Assembly: GCF_002201535.1 (NCBI RefSeq)
Contig: NZ_NIWW01000004.1
Span: 186,001 to 250,000, forward strand
DNA from: Lacimicrobium sp. SS2-24
GTDB lineage: Bacteria > Pseudomonadota > Gammaproteobacteria > Enterobacterales > Alteromonadaceae
Reading direction: 5' to 3'
Length of the DNA: 64,000 nucleotides
Translations under genes and position numbers: made by a program
The notes under the pieces: generated by a model
What the model was told of the DNA's origin: nothing
Database searches by the model: none
What the model saw: only the letters and a program-made list of their open reading frames with translations
Shown: piece by piece, positions 18,526 to 27,692 of the stretch
Position numbering within the stretch: the first letter of the stretch is position 1
Layout of the letters: each line of letters opens with the position of its first letter

Positions 18526-18686
18526 AGTTATACTTCCATGCAAAAAATTAGCAGGCTGAAATTAAGCCTTTACACTGGCTAGTGTATACGAAGAATCTCG
18601 TCGACTGTACATATTTACGCCAATTACAGGTAAGAACTTGTGCACAAACTTTCAGATCTTTACACATTAACCTTGCACAGAGAATG

Positions 18687-19757
18687 CTATCCGCGAGAGG
18701 AAATACTCTTTTTAAAAGCAGACAACTGATTATATAAGGTATATACCAGACCCGCAGGCCTTAAACTGTTGCTTACCTGCAAGCCATACAGCTTTTGAGA
18801 GGCGCTCATCCAGTCTTGTTTGTAATTGTCAGCCCCTGTCAGGAAATCGATTTTTGCCACTTTATCCTGAGCAATAACATAGTTGAACAATTCTGCTGAT
18901 AGAACGGTACCTGCACTGAACTTTGAATAGTCCTCATCATAGGCCAGTTTATAGATATAAGCGGTTTTGCCATTCACAAACCATAATTGCGCTGCTATTG
19001 GCTTACTCTGATGATATGCAATGCCGATTCTGAGCTCGCCCTTTTCATACTGATAGCGACATAAGTGATCTATGAAGTCAGGGCTCGCTTCACTATGCTT
19101 CCAACTACTGTTATACACCTGATGATAATCTGCCAGCAATTTTTCAATGTCATTATCGCTACAATCAGTCACCAGAAACGAAAAATCGCCGGCCTTTTCC
19201 ATTTTGCGGCGCTTTCTCTTAATCGTGTTTTTTAACCTGCTGGAGCGGCTTGCCCAAAATGAATCAGTATCAGCGATATCATCATGAAACCAGTTCACCG
19301 AAAAATCATAAATATGCGAACTGAATCCGGCCTCATCAAAAGCTACTCGCCATGCATCGGCCTGTTGAATCGTCAATGGAAAGAGCGTAATCGTGTCGAA
19401 TTTTTTAAACCAGGTGAGAGATTCTCTGACCAGCTGGCTATAGTCAGCACGGATATCTCCAACACAAAAGACATCAAACATTGGTGAGTAATAATTACTC
19501 ATACTATTAAGATGTCGGATGCTAAATAACCCGTAGTCGCGTTCCATCTGCTTGAAAAACGCGTATTGCATCCCTGCTGACGTCTTACATGACAACACCC
19601 TCGTGTCGCCTTGTTGGCCTGCATAACGTTCATAGATTTCAAACCAACCTGGCCGCAGAAAAACCGGCGTATCAGGTAACAAGCATTGCACAAGATCAGA
19701 TGAAGGCTGCTGATAAAGCGCCTCTATACTGGGGTGAACTTGATATCTTTCTGTCAA
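18687..19757 (-). CDS. GNAT/FemAB-like acyl- or aminoacyl-transferase
   Basis: 356 aa. RSSRLKNTIKRKRRKMEKAG and LLADYHQVYNSSWK, then GELRIGIAYHQSKPIAAQLW and AYDEDYSKFSAGTVLSAELF, match the BioF2-like/Acetyltransf_6 group (Pfam PF13480), related to FemAB peptidyltransferases. Members are common in EPS loci. They could add an amino acid from aminoacyl-tRNA or an acetyl from acetyl-CoA; the sequence does not decide. It lies 25 bp downstream of the asparagine-synthetase-like gene, probably in the same transcript. No signal peptide is seen, so it should work in the cytoplasm. Confidence 0.75.
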   Translation of the reverse strand: MTERYQVHPSIEALYQQPSSDLVQCLLPDTPVFLRPGWFEIYERYAGQQGDTRVLSCKTSAGMQYAFFKQMERDYGLFSIRHLNSMSNYYSPMFDVFCVGDIRADYSQLVRESLTWFKKFDTITLFPLTIQQADAWRVAFDEAGFSSHIYDFSVNWFHDDIADTDSFWASRSSRLKNTIKRKRRKMEKAGDFSFLVTDCSDNDIEKLLADYHQVYNSSWKHSEASPDFIDHLCRYQYEKGELRIGIAYHQSKPIAAQLWFVNGKTAYIYKLAYDEDYSKFSAGTVLSAELFNYVIAQDKVAKIDFLTGADNYKQDWMSASQKLYGLQVSNSLRPAGLVYTLYNQLSAFKKSISSRG

Positions 19758-19782
19758 ACCGCAACCTGGATACGAAACATTC

Positions 19783-21555
19783 TCAAAGGCCGCGACTGGT
19801 CAGCCACAACTCCAACACCACCATAATCCAGATCAGTTCACCATAGTAACTGGCATGACCGGACTGATAGGTGCTTAAGGCCGTATCAATGAATTCTGGG
19901 CGAAAAATTTCTCTCTTACGCAGCCGTTGCAGGCTGTCATGAGTGATTTCCTGTAATCTGGGTTGCTCTTTCATCCACACCCCGAATGGCAGCCCGAAAC
20001 CGTGCTTGGATTTACTCAGCGTCTCATCAGCGAGGAAACCCCGGAAACTGTTTTTATAAAAATCTCTCAGCCTGTTACCGGGCAACTTTACGCCGGATGG
20101 CACCGTACAACTAAAATCCACCACTTCTTTTTCCAGCAGCGGATAACGCACTTCCACACCGGCTTTACGACACATTCTGGACACCTTCACCAGATCGTTA
20201 TCCGCCAGTGTGAATTTCCAATCCAGATACATCATCCTTTCAACAGGATCATCAGATAGACACTGCTGATAACGATCGCGCTTGGCCTTGGCGGGTTCTT
20301 CAGTATCAACGTTGGCCAGAAAATCTTCCCGGAACATGGATTTCACATCAAAACGATTGAGAAAATTATAGGTATCCATGCGGTCCGGCAACGGGATACT
20401 AGCCTGGTTCACATAACTGAGCCCCTTTTTGAGCACCGGCAGCTTACCCAGAGGGGTATTGAGGAGCGCTTCCAGCGGCTTTTGCATCAAACCGGGCACT
20501 TGAGAATAGGCTTCGAATACCTTTTGCTTGGCGTAGCGCTCGTTGCCACCAAACAGCTCATCGCCGCCGTCACCGGCGAGCATCACCTCGGTTCCATTCT
20601 CCTTTGCCACTTTGGCGCAGATATAAGCCGCCATAGCCGATGAGTTACCAAAAGGCTCATCATAGTAGCCTGCCACTTCGACAAAGTTATCCACTATTTC
20701 CTGCGGCTGCAGATAGTGGACCTGGTGATTGGTATTAAACTTACGGGCCGTAATTTCGGCGTACTCGGTTTCATCATAGCCTTTGGCATCGAAGCCAATA
20801 GAAATTGTCGGGGCGTTGGGCTGATGTTTGGCAAACATTCCGGCCACGGTTGAGCTATCCAGCCCCCCACTTAGAAACGCGGCGGATTTCAGCGCAATAT
20901 TACGTTTAACCGCCTGCTCTATCACCTCACGGCAGCGGACCATCAATACTTCAGGTGATTCGCTTGAATAGTGATACTCTGGTTGATACAGATTGGACTC
21001 TTGTATTTCTCCCGATGTCTGCACACGCAACTGAGTACCTGGCTTAAGCTTCTGTGCGCCACGATAAATGGTTCGTGTAGAAGGAATACAATGATAGAAA
21101 CAATAGTTAAACAGTGCCTGAGGGCTAAGCTGCAGGCCCTCACTATCAAGTTCAGGCTCGATGAGTTTGAGGGAGTCGGTTACCCAGTACTGCTCGGCAT
21201 GTTGAGTAAGATATACCGGCACGCTGCCGACATGATCTGACACCAAGCGCATCGCACCGGTCTGCTTATCCAGAATCACCAATGCAAAGAAGCCCGCAAT
21301 AGCGCCATAAAACGCGCTACCTTTTTTGGCCAGGCATTCAAGCAACCATTGAGCCGGGTTTTCGAGGCCATAGTCCTGATCATACGGGCGCAACCTACCC
21401 ATGACGCAGACCAAATGCTGGTCGTTTTCGGCCACCGATAGGTCATGCTCGGTCACCAGGCTCACCTTGCAGGGTTTATCGCCTGTGCGGGTTAGTTCAA
21501 TACGCTGACTAGCGATTTGCTTCGGTGCCGACTCTCGGCTTTCCAGATTCCACAT
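19783..21555 (-). CDS. Asparagine-synthetase-like protein without the glutaminase cysteine
   Basis: 590 aa. The C-terminal ATP-pyrophosphatase domain is intact: AAFLSGGLDSSTVAGMF (PP-loop), MLAGDGGDELFGGNERYAK and VEVRYPLLEKEVVDFS. The N-terminal domain keeps the fold (GRLRPYDQDYG, IAGFFALVILDKQTGAMRLV, SDHVGSVPVYL) but begins MWNLESRE and lacks the Cys2 of a class II glutaminase. It therefore probably cannot take ammonia from glutamine and may use ammonia or an amine directly. The 634-aa relative at 37279 does have Cys2. It likely adenylates a carboxylate for amide formation on an EPS precursor. Confidence 0.82.
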   Translation of the reverse strand: MWNLESRESAPKQIASQRIELTRTGDKPCKVSLVTEHDLSVAENDQHLVCVMGRLRPYDQDYGLENPAQWLLECLAKKGSAFYGAIAGFFALVILDKQTGAMRLVSDHVGSVPVYLTQHAEQYWVTDSLKLIEPELDSEGLQLSPQALFNYCFYHCIPSTRTIYRGAQKLKPGTQLRVQTSGEIQESNLYQPEYHYSSESPEVLMVRCREVIEQAVKRNIALKSAAFLSGGLDSSTVAGMFAKHQPNAPTISIGFDAKGYDETEYAEITARKFNTNHQVHYLQPQEIVDNFVEVAGYYDEPFGNSSAMAAYICAKVAKENGTEVMLAGDGGDELFGGNERYAKQKVFEAYSQVPGLMQKPLEALLNTPLGKLPVLKKGLSYVNQASIPLPDRMDTYNFLNRFDVKSMFREDFLANVDTEEPAKAKRDRYQQCLSDDPVERMMYLDWKFTLADNDLVKVSRMCRKAGVEVRYPLLEKEVVDFSCTVPSGVKLPGNRLRDFYKNSFRGFLADETLSKSKHGFGLPFGVWMKEQPRLQEITHDSLQRLRKREIFRPEFIDTALSTYQSGHASYYGELIWIMVVLELWLTSRGL

Positions 21556-21697
21556 AATTGCTCGCTTTCCTTACCCTTTTCGCCTAACCCAACAGCACCA
21601 TGATACTTACCCGCATCGGTTACTCCAAGCTTTACTGATACAACACATTTCCCCCAACATCAGCTATTGTGCGAGGGCCCGATTAGTTGAACTTAAA

Positions 21698-22690
21698 TTA
21701 ATACCGCCAGGGCAGGATTCCATATATCGCGTCAATCATGCCTTCAGGGGATTCGTGTATGCCAAGCACTTTTTGATTTCGCATATCGTACCCTACCACG
21801 ATGGAATTATTTCCTGAGCTATATTTAAAATTGCCTTTTGACAAATACTTGAGCTTTGATTTGAAGTTCGTCTGTCGAAGCTTGGAGAAGCCAATATAGA
21901 AAATGTCATCCTCGATCAACAGTCCTCTGCACCAACCGTTGGGCCGGTTTCTGTGGGCCTTAAAAGGATCGTGTTTCTCTAAAACAGATCTGGACGCAGG
22001 ATCACAGACCACTAAGGTACCATCGACCCGTGTGAAGACGAGCTTGTCTTGCCACCACAAACCGTCATGGACACTGATCGAACCACCATCACTGATATCA
22101 ATACGATCATTGACGTCGTTAAGGCGCACAGCATCCCCTTGTGTGCAGCGCGTTACCCATAGCTCATCATCCACCTTAAAAATGTAATTTGGATGACTAT
22201 GGTGAGGCTTGGTGGAATGAACCTTTCTGTAATCTATATCCGGACTAAAACGGTGCCAGGGCGCCAGGCCTTCAGTATTCAGGACTTGCTTGACCGCGCC
22301 GCTTTGTTTGTCCAGTAGTACAACGTTATCCAGTCCAGTGGAAGTCACTGCCAAGGTATCACCGAAGACATGAACAGAATGTACGTTCTGAAAACAGGGG
22401 TGAGAAAACACCGCTAACAGCTTAAGGTCTGGCAATGCGTATTTATAAATTTCCGTATCTGTAGGAAGCCATAGCACATCGCCTTCAAGGCAGGCAGCGG
22501 TATATTGCAGATTGGGATGTTCGTCTGGGTAATGATCGCCGCCATCTGTTTTGGTGAGTACTTCCTGAAACTCCCCCGTCTCGAGATTCAGACTAACCAT
22601 TATCGATTTTTCGTAATACTTACCGTCGCCTAACTCAAACCCATTGGGCCTCAATCCGGCGCCGGTGATCAAAAGCTTTTTCACTGCCAC
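21698..22690 (-). CDS. Beta-propeller-like protein of unknown function
   Basis: 330 aa, no signal peptide or membrane segment. The sequence has repeated short strand units with Leu-Trp, Val-Asp and Gly-Asp turns (DDELWVTRCTQGDAVRLND, DKLVFTRVDGTLVVCDPAS, DDIFYIGFSKLRQTNFKS), consistent with a beta-propeller of about six blades. It resembles cytosolic propeller proteins encoded in polysaccharide clusters (DUF4915/TIGR03032-like), but I cannot assign a family firmly. It is read after the TPR gene (10-bp gap). Function is not known; enzyme or scaffold are both possible. Confidence 0.5.
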   Translation of the reverse strand: MAVKKLLITGAGLRPNGFELGDGKYYEKSIMVSLNLETGEFQEVLTKTDGGDHYPDEHPNLQYTAACLEGDVLWLPTDTEIYKYALPDLKLLAVFSHPCFQNVHSVHVFGDTLAVTSTGLDNVVLLDKQSGAVKQVLNTEGLAPWHRFSPDIDYRKVHSTKPHHSHPNYIFKVDDELWVTRCTQGDAVRLNDVNDRIDISDGGSISVHDGLWWQDKLVFTRVDGTLVVCDPASRSVLEKHDPFKAHRNRPNGWCRGLLIEDDIFYIGFSKLRQTNFKSKLKYLSKGNFKYSSGNNSIVVGYDMRNQKVLGIHESPEGMIDAIYGILPWRY

Positions 22691-22700
22691 GCTTGTTCCC

Positions 22701-23363
22701 TTATTCTTGCTTTAATTCAGTTAATTTTTCTCGCAGCCCGGGCAAAGGATAACCTGCATCATAAGCGATATCGGCGTGTTTCTCAGCTAACTCAGGTTGA
22801 TTAAGACCAATCAAAACCAAGCCAATATTGTAGTGCGCCTCGATATAATTTGGTTTCAGCTCTATCGCTCTTTCCAGCAATCTCTTGGCTCTCTCCAGAC
22901 GCTCATTTCTATACTCATGCAGTCCCCATACCATCAGTGTTTCCGCTTGCGCCGGAAAAACTCTATCAGCTCGTTCAAAAAAACAATCTGCCTTAAACTG
23001 TGGCTTTTTGAAATTGCGACTGGTCTGAAAGGTTGGTGAAGTCTGGTAGCGCTTTTCATAACGCGAATAGGCATCCAGTGCGCCAGGATGGTTAGGAATG
23101 GAATTCAAAACAAAAAGGATATCCCCCGGCAATGCTGTCGTGGTTCCTTTTATCAAAGATCTGACTTCTGGCGTAAAATGGTAATGCTCAACAAAATAAA
23201 GGAGGCTCTTTCCACTACCTTGTGTCGCTACCCTTGTTTCGTTAGCGTAATAGTCGTAAGGCCTTCCGCGTTTCCATTCGAGATCGAAGCATGAAGCTTC
23301 TGCAAATGCACAAAACAGAAAAAAAACGACACCGACACTCGCTTGTCTGAAAAAGAAAATCAC
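22701..23363 (-). CDS. Secreted TPR protein
   Basis: 220 aa. The N-terminus (residues ~5-23, ending AFAEAS before a cysteine) is a signal peptide; the Cys at about 25 sits in SCFD, which is not a good lipobox. Residues ~140-215 hold about two tetratricopeptide repeats (ETLMVWGLHEYRNERLERAK, PNYIEAHYNIGLVLIGLNQP). The middle (~30-130) has no recognised domain. A periplasmic TPR protein in an EPS locus may help assemble the export or modification complex. It is divergent from the kelch remnant at 23544 and 10 bp before the propeller gene. Confidence 0.55.
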   Translation of the reverse strand: MIFFFRQASVGVVFFLFCAFAEASCFDLEWKRGRPYDYYANETRVATQGSGKSLLYFVEHYHFTPEVRSLIKGTTTALPGDILFVLNSIPNHPGALDAYSRYEKRYQTSPTFQTSRNFKKPQFKADCFFERADRVFPAQAETLMVWGLHEYRNERLERAKRLLERAIELKPNYIEAHYNIGLVLIGLNQPELAEKHADIAYDAGYPLPGLREKLTELKQE

Positions 23364-23456
23364 ATTGATACCTCGTCCCTCTGTGCTCGCTTAGAATACT
23401 AATGTATCCATCACATCAAGACCACAACAATAAGCAGAATTTCGTCTCTTGTTCCT

Positions 23457-23471
23457 CTACACTCAGTGTAG
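23457..23471. promoter_or_regulatory. 15-bp inverted repeat in a divergent gap
   Basis: A perfect 7-bp inverted repeat with a 1-nt centre, CTACACT-C-AGTGTAG, lies in the 180-bp gap between the leftward TPR gene and the rightward kelch remnant. It has the size and symmetry of an operator half-site pair, about 95 bp upstream of the TPR start. No protein partner can be named from the sequence. Confidence 0.3.
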
Positions 23472-23543
23472 TGAATAGAGTATTGAAAGCACCACACCAA
23501 GTCGATAGCCTGTTACCTTATAAAACACAAATTGGAGCCATAT

Positions 23544-23888
23544 ATGAAAGCCTGTCGCCGGATACTTGTATCTGGTCTGCGTTCTACTCTTGTCATCTCC
23601 AGTGTACTCCTCTGCATACCGTCATATGGAGCGGGCTGGAACGAAATAGAAAACACATCACTGGAACATTATTGCCTTCCATCCAGGCTGTATGATTATA
23701 GCTTCAGCTATTACTGTAAGAACGTTATTTATGCCTGGAATAGTGGCGCGTTGGATCAAGAAACTGGCACGATGTACATCTGGGGTGGTGGTCACACAGA
23801 TTACTATGGAAATGAGCTTTATTCTGTCAATCCATTAACAGAAGTAATGGCCCGCATTACAGATGCCTGCAACAGTGGCAGATCCTGA
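23544..23888 (+). pseudogene. Truncated kelch-like beta-propeller gene (N-terminal fragment)
   Basis: 114 codons from the ATG at 23544, which has GGAG 6 nt upstream. A signal peptide (SSVLLCIPSYGA) is followed by AWNSGALDQETGTMYIWGGG and HTDYYGNELYSVNPLTEVM, the first blade of a kelch/galactose-oxidase-like propeller. Family proteins of this kind normally run to several hundred residues, but here the frame ends ITDACNSGRS and stop after one blade. Only 36 bp separate the stop from the MurF-like gene on the other strand, so the rest of the gene is gone. No mobile element is visible. It may be translated as a short secreted fragment but is unlikely to fold as a propeller. Confidence 0.65.
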
Positions 23889-23924
23889 AGCAACCCCTGC
23901 GCAGAGTGAACTTGCACCGTTCCC

Positions 23925-25184
23925 TTAATTAGAATCCACAGCGTTAAATCGTTCAGCAACCTTACTGGCAAGCTGGTAGAGGTTTGTACCATGTGAGCCC
24001 TTAAAGAGTATCGCATCATCTGTCTGTAACTGCTTATTCAGAATCTCTTCAGCCTGATGAATATTCTCACAGCAATAGCTCACCCCTTCTGGCTGAACCT
24101 CCCGGAAACCTCTGATATAAGCCCCGGCATAATCGCCACAGGCAATAAACAGATTGGCTACCGTGCCAACCTGTTTACCCATCTGGTAGTGTAAGACATC
24201 ACTTTGTTCACCTAACTCCAGCATATCACTCAGTACCACAATTCTGCGCCTATCAGCGGCCACTTCCGCAAAGGTCTCCAGGGCCGCCTTCACTGACAGC
24301 GGACTGGCGTTAAACGCGTCATTCAGGATTAAGGTATTGGAAGTGCCATTCTGAATCGTTCCCCGGTCGGGCCTGGGCTGCACATTTTGCAGCACCGACT
24401 GCATCTTAGCTCGGTCTACACCGGCCACACAACCCACACACCAGGCTGCCATCACACTATAAAGGTGATAACGATTTGTCACATAAGGGAAATGCAAGGT
24501 GACCTTTCCCTCAGCATCAGTGAGTGTTGCGTCAATGCCGTTTATCGACTGTCCATTGATCTGCATGCGCACATCAGCAGCCTCATTGAAACCAAAGAAT
24601 AATGTTTTACCCTGATGCAGAACCTCCATTTCACGCACTCGGCTGTCATCGGCACATAAAATGGCCACACCGTCCTCTGTCAGTGCAGAGATAATACGGC
24701 CTTTCTCCTCAGCTATGGCTTCAATCGTGCCCAGCGTTTCAAGATGCCCAGGTGCGACAGCGGTAACAATAGAGATATCAGGACTGAAAGCGGTCACTTG
24801 CTTTCTGATTTGCCCCGGTAACATTGCCCCCACTTCGAGTATCAGGTATTGCTCTATTTTGTCTTTGGAAAAGAGGCCCAGAGCCGTGACAAGCGAAGCC
24901 TTAATCAAAGCCATAGTGCTTTTGACATTGGGCCTGTTAATGATGGTTGATGGAACACCTGTGCGACTGTTGGCATTACCCGAAGTAGCCCTGATATCAA
25001 AGCTCTCTCCCAAGACCAGGGCAACATACTCTTTGGTGGTGGTTTTGCCCACACTACCGGTAATAGCGACTATTTTTCTGGGGTGTCGCGACAACTCAAC
25101 TCTCGCCAGGTTTCTTAGGATACTGGCGATAAAACTCAGTTTAAATTGATAAAGCCTACTGCTGATCGGGAGCTTCTTGCCCAT
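23925..25184 (-). CDS. MurF-like amino acid/peptide ligase lacking the UDP-MurNAc-binding domain
   Basis: 419 aa. The Mur ligase P-loop ITGSVGKTTTKEYVALVL starts near residue 41, whereas MurF itself has it near residue 107, so the N-terminal UMAG-binding domain is missing. The central and C-terminal domains are present: SIVTAVAPGHLETLGT, LILNDAFNASPLSVKAALET, VVLSDMLELGEQSDV and a final FKGSHGTNLYQLA. The family joins an amine to a carboxylate with ATP. Without the usual substrate domain and inside an EPS locus beside three ATP-grasp genes, it probably ligates an amino acid or peptide to a non-peptidoglycan acceptor. The essential murF would be expected in the dcw cluster elsewhere. Confidence 0.78.
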   Translation of the reverse strand: MGKKLPISSRLYQFKLSFIASILRNLARVELSRHPRKIVAITGSVGKTTTKEYVALVLGESFDIRATSGNANSRTGVPSTIINRPNVKSTMALIKASLVTALGLFSKDKIEQYLILEVGAMLPGQIRKQVTAFSPDISIVTAVAPGHLETLGTIEAIAEEKGRIISALTEDGVAILCADDSRVREMEVLHQGKTLFFGFNEAADVRMQINGQSINGIDATLTDAEGKVTLHFPYVTNRYHLYSVMAAWCVGCVAGVDRAKMQSVLQNVQPRPDRGTIQNGTSNTLILNDAFNASPLSVKAALETFAEVAADRRRIVVLSDMLELGEQSDVLHYQMGKQVGTVANLFIACGDYAGAYIRGFREVQPEGVSYCCENIHQAEEILNKQLQTDDAILFKGSHGTNLYQLASKVAERFNAVDSN

Positions 25185-25397
25185 AAGTCAATCTTATCTT
25201 TCCTGTTTGAACCGAAGTATAAGGGCCATGGTGACAGCTAACCAGATATTTATCACCTTCATCGGTAAGGTTTTCTAATATCCAAATATGACACATTAAA
25301 TGGATAGATTAACGGAATTGGGCTTTGCCATACACTTGCGCAAACATAAATAGTGCTTGTCTGAATTTAGTAATGCAGTAGATTAGGCGGGAAATCT

Positions 25398-25425
25398 TTG
25401 TGATAAAATTCGCTGTTGATAAAAT
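25398..25425 (+). promoter_or_regulatory. Sigma-70-type promoter for the rightward ATP-grasp gene
   Basis: TTGTGA (25398-25403) and TAAAAT (25420-25425) are separated by 16 bp, matching the -35 and -10 boxes at 4 and 5 of 6 positions. Transcription would start near 25432, about 24 nt before the GTG start at 25456 and including its AGGGAA ribosome site. The remaining part of the 271-bp gap (25185-25397) should hold the leftward start for the MurF-like gene; I see no clear match there. Confidence 0.5.
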
Positions 25426-25455
25426 ACCTCATGCTCCACATCAGGGAAGTTTAAG

Positions 25456-26619
25456 GTGCTTGATAATTATATTAAAAAGATAGAAACGCTTTACCAACAA
25501 GCAAAAGAAGTCAGACAGACTCATAAAAAAGCATTGTGGCAGCAATTACTGGATATTATTGTATTGTATCGGGTCAACCCTTGCTGCAATGTTTGGGACT
25601 ACTACAAATATCGCCTGTATGCAGCGCCAAGAGGTTCTGAGCGTTACAGGAACACCCTCGGAACGGGTCAGATAGAGCCCTTCAACAGAAGTCTTAATGT
25701 AAGAACCGGGGTGACTGTCTCCTGGGATAAACTGCTTTTCGCACAGGTCTGTGACGTATTCAAACTACCAACGGTGGGGCTGGCAGGTGTATTCAAACCC
25801 GCTGGCCCCCTTGCCGACTTTATACCTGTGAAAATGAATCAGATTGAGCAGGTCAAAGAGATGATGGCAACCCGAACCGCACCATTATTTGTGAAACCTG
25901 TACTGTGTCAGCAGGGTATCGGTGGCTACTATGTCGAAGGATATGACAAAGATGCTGACCGGGTTACCACTCGCGATGGGAAAGCATTTACATTCGATGA
26001 ATTCATCAAGCTCACTATCAACAACCCTGATACCCGATTGTATCGGCGCCGAATGGGCTATCTGTTTCAGGAAGTGGTCAGACAGCACCCGGCAATTTCT
26101 GAGTTTACCGGAACAGATGTGCCATCCGGCTTTAGAGTCGTTGTGCTGAACGACGAGTTTAATCCTGTCATACAGAGCGCCGTATGGAAAATTGTCAAGC
26201 CCGGCAATGTGAATGATAATTTCAGCAAAGGAAAAATAGGCAACATGGTTGCCCGAGTAAACCCAGAAGATGGATCGGTAAGCAAAGCCGTTAACGGATA
26301 CTGGCCTTTTGCCCGATATTTTGACACGCATCCTGAGACTGGTCGGCGTTTCGAAGAATTCTGCATTCCCTTATGGGACAAAATGTTAAGTGAAATAAAA
26401 CGCGCATCAAGTGTCATCAGCACCATGAATATCCTGCACTGGGATGTCATTATGGGAGAGGAAGGGCCGGTTCTACTGGAGTTGAACGACATAGGTGGAA
26501 CTGAGTTCCTGCAAATGCATGAAACCGCACTAATGGACTCCGAGGTAAGGGATTTTATGCGCCGCTATGCCAAACTCCGAAAAGGGGAAGCTCTAGAGCG
26601 CATGCTGAAAAGTGATTAA
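25456..26619 (+). CDS. ATP-grasp ligase, sugar-transfer-associated type (copy 1)
   Basis: 387 aa. GTG start at 25456 with AGGGAA 7 nt upstream. The N-terminal third is helical; PLFVKPVLCQQGIGGYYVEG is the ATP-binding lysine/glycine segment, and GYLFQEVVRQHPAISEFTG, VPSGFRVVVLNDEFNPVIQS and NILHWDVIMGEEGPVLLELN with a final acidic-Asn metal site follow. This fits the ATPgrasp_ST family (PF14397), found in EPS loci and thought to form amide or ester links. It is the only one of the three ATP-grasp genes on the plus strand, converging on copy 2 with 5 bp between stops. It is the most divergent of the three, so it probably has a different substrate. Confidence 0.82.
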   Translation: MLDNYIKKIETLYQQAKEVRQTHKKALWQQLLDIIVLYRVNPCCNVWDYYKYRLYAAPRGSERYRNTLGTGQIEPFNRSLNVRTGVTVSWDKLLFAQVCDVFKLPTVGLAGVFKPAGPLADFIPVKMNQIEQVKEMMATRTAPLFVKPVLCQQGIGGYYVEGYDKDADRVTTRDGKAFTFDEFIKLTINNPDTRLYRRRMGYLFQEVVRQHPAISEFTGTDVPSGFRVVVLNDEFNPVIQSAVWKIVKPGNVNDNFSKGKIGNMVARVNPEDGSVSKAVNGYWPFARYFDTHPETGRRFEEFCIPLWDKMLSEIKRASSVISTMNILHWDVIMGEEGPVLLELNDIGGTEFLQMHETALMDSEVRDFMRRYAKLRKGEALERMLKSD

Positions 26620-26624
26620 GTCTT

Positions 26625-27692
26625 TTAAAGTAAACCTGCAAACAGTTTTTCATGACTTGCAAGCAAAGAGCCGGCTCCTTGAGGAGATGGCGCTAAATTG
26701 AACTCAACTATTACTGGCCCTTGCTGTGTAAACGCGATATCCAGCCCCACGAACTGAGTCGATGGCAGGATACTGATGACATCTTCACATAACTGAAGCG
26801 TTTCTGCTTTAAATGGCACTTGTACCCCTGCCAGCTTAAAGCCGGAGTCAGGATGACTATCGGTCGCCGCACCATCCTGATTTTTCAGGATCCCAAACCC
26901 CGTTTTAAAACTCTCATTGTCCATAGTCACTACGAAGCCGCCAGAAGAAACGTTATCGATAAGCTTACCAACACGCCCTACTCGAAGGTACACTCCCACT
27001 ACATCAACGTCGCCTGATGCGGAACGGGTTACCCATGCACGCATAGTGTTGAGACTGCTTGAATTAAACTTTGCCAGAACAGGGTGCTGCTCCAGGTAGG
27101 ACTCAATGATGTACTCATTACCTTGCGGGAGTTTAAGTTCCTTATCCAGAAATTCAGCCACGGAGAAGGTCTGGCTATCGCCCAGTTTATTCAACAAAAT
27201 GCCATTATCACGGCTTATTTCCACCGCGAAGAATCCAAGACCTTCAGATCCTTCAACCAACTTAAAACACACCTTGTTGAGTTCAGGTTTGGCGGCTAAC
27301 AAAGACTCCAGATCTTTTGCAGATTTGACCGGTGTCCCGCTTGCACTAAATCCTCCTGACTGACTCAGATATCCATGATAATCGGCATCAGCAATACCGT
27401 AGAACTGCAACAGCGCTTTGGCCAGCACTTTGTGCCGAGCCACAATCCGGTATTTGTATGGATTAACCCGATTCAGAAACTCATAGTACTTTTGATCATG
27501 CCAGTATCCTTTTTTCTCCTCCCAGGAGATATCCTTCTGCCATAGTCTGTATTTGTGGTAATTACCGGGCCCAAGCTTGGTGGTAAGTTGTAACACAGCC
27601 ATTTCCCATATCTGACGGGAGAATGGCAGCGCATTACCTTCTTTGCTGCGCTGACGGGAAAGTCCTATCGCACGACGAATACTATTAAACAT
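26625..27692 (-). CDS. ATP-grasp ligase, sugar-transfer-associated type (copy 2)
   Basis: 355 aa from the ATG at 27692, 8 nt inside the end of copy 3; the open frame extends to 27779 but is then wholly inside copy 3, and a GGGAGG lies 15 nt before 27692. Motifs are CFKLVEGSEGLGFFAVEI, QHPVLAKFNSSSLNTMRAWV, VGVYLRVGRVGKLIDNVSSG and FVGLDIAFTQQGPVIVEFNL, the ATPgrasp_ST pattern with the final Glu-x-Asn metal ligands. It is clearly a paralogue of copy 3 (shared NTxRxWV and YLRVGRxGxxIDNxSxGG). It probably joins a carboxylate to an amine or hydroxyl on an EPS precursor. Confidence 0.82.
   Translation of the reverse strand: MFNSIRRAIGLSRQRSKEGNALPFSRQIWEMAVLQLTTKLGPGNYHKYRLWQKDISWEEKKGYWHDQKYYEFLNRVNPYKYRIVARHKVLAKALLQFYGIADADYHGYLSQSGGFSASGTPVKSAKDLESLLAAKPELNKVCFKLVEGSEGLGFFAVEISRDNGILLNKLGDSQTFSVAEFLDKELKLPQGNEYIIESYLEQHPVLAKFNSSSLNTMRAWVTRSASGDVDVVGVYLRVGRVGKLIDNVSSGGFVVTMDNESFKTGFGILKNQDGAATDSHPDSGFKLAGVQVPFKAETLQLCEDVISILPSTQFVGLDIAFTQQGPVIVEFNLAPSPQGAGSLLASHEKLFAGLL

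Noticed and set aside
24661-25149. Plus-strand open frame of 162 codons opposite the MurF-like gene
   Set aside because: Antisense shadow; the minus-strand frame carries all Mur ligase motifs.
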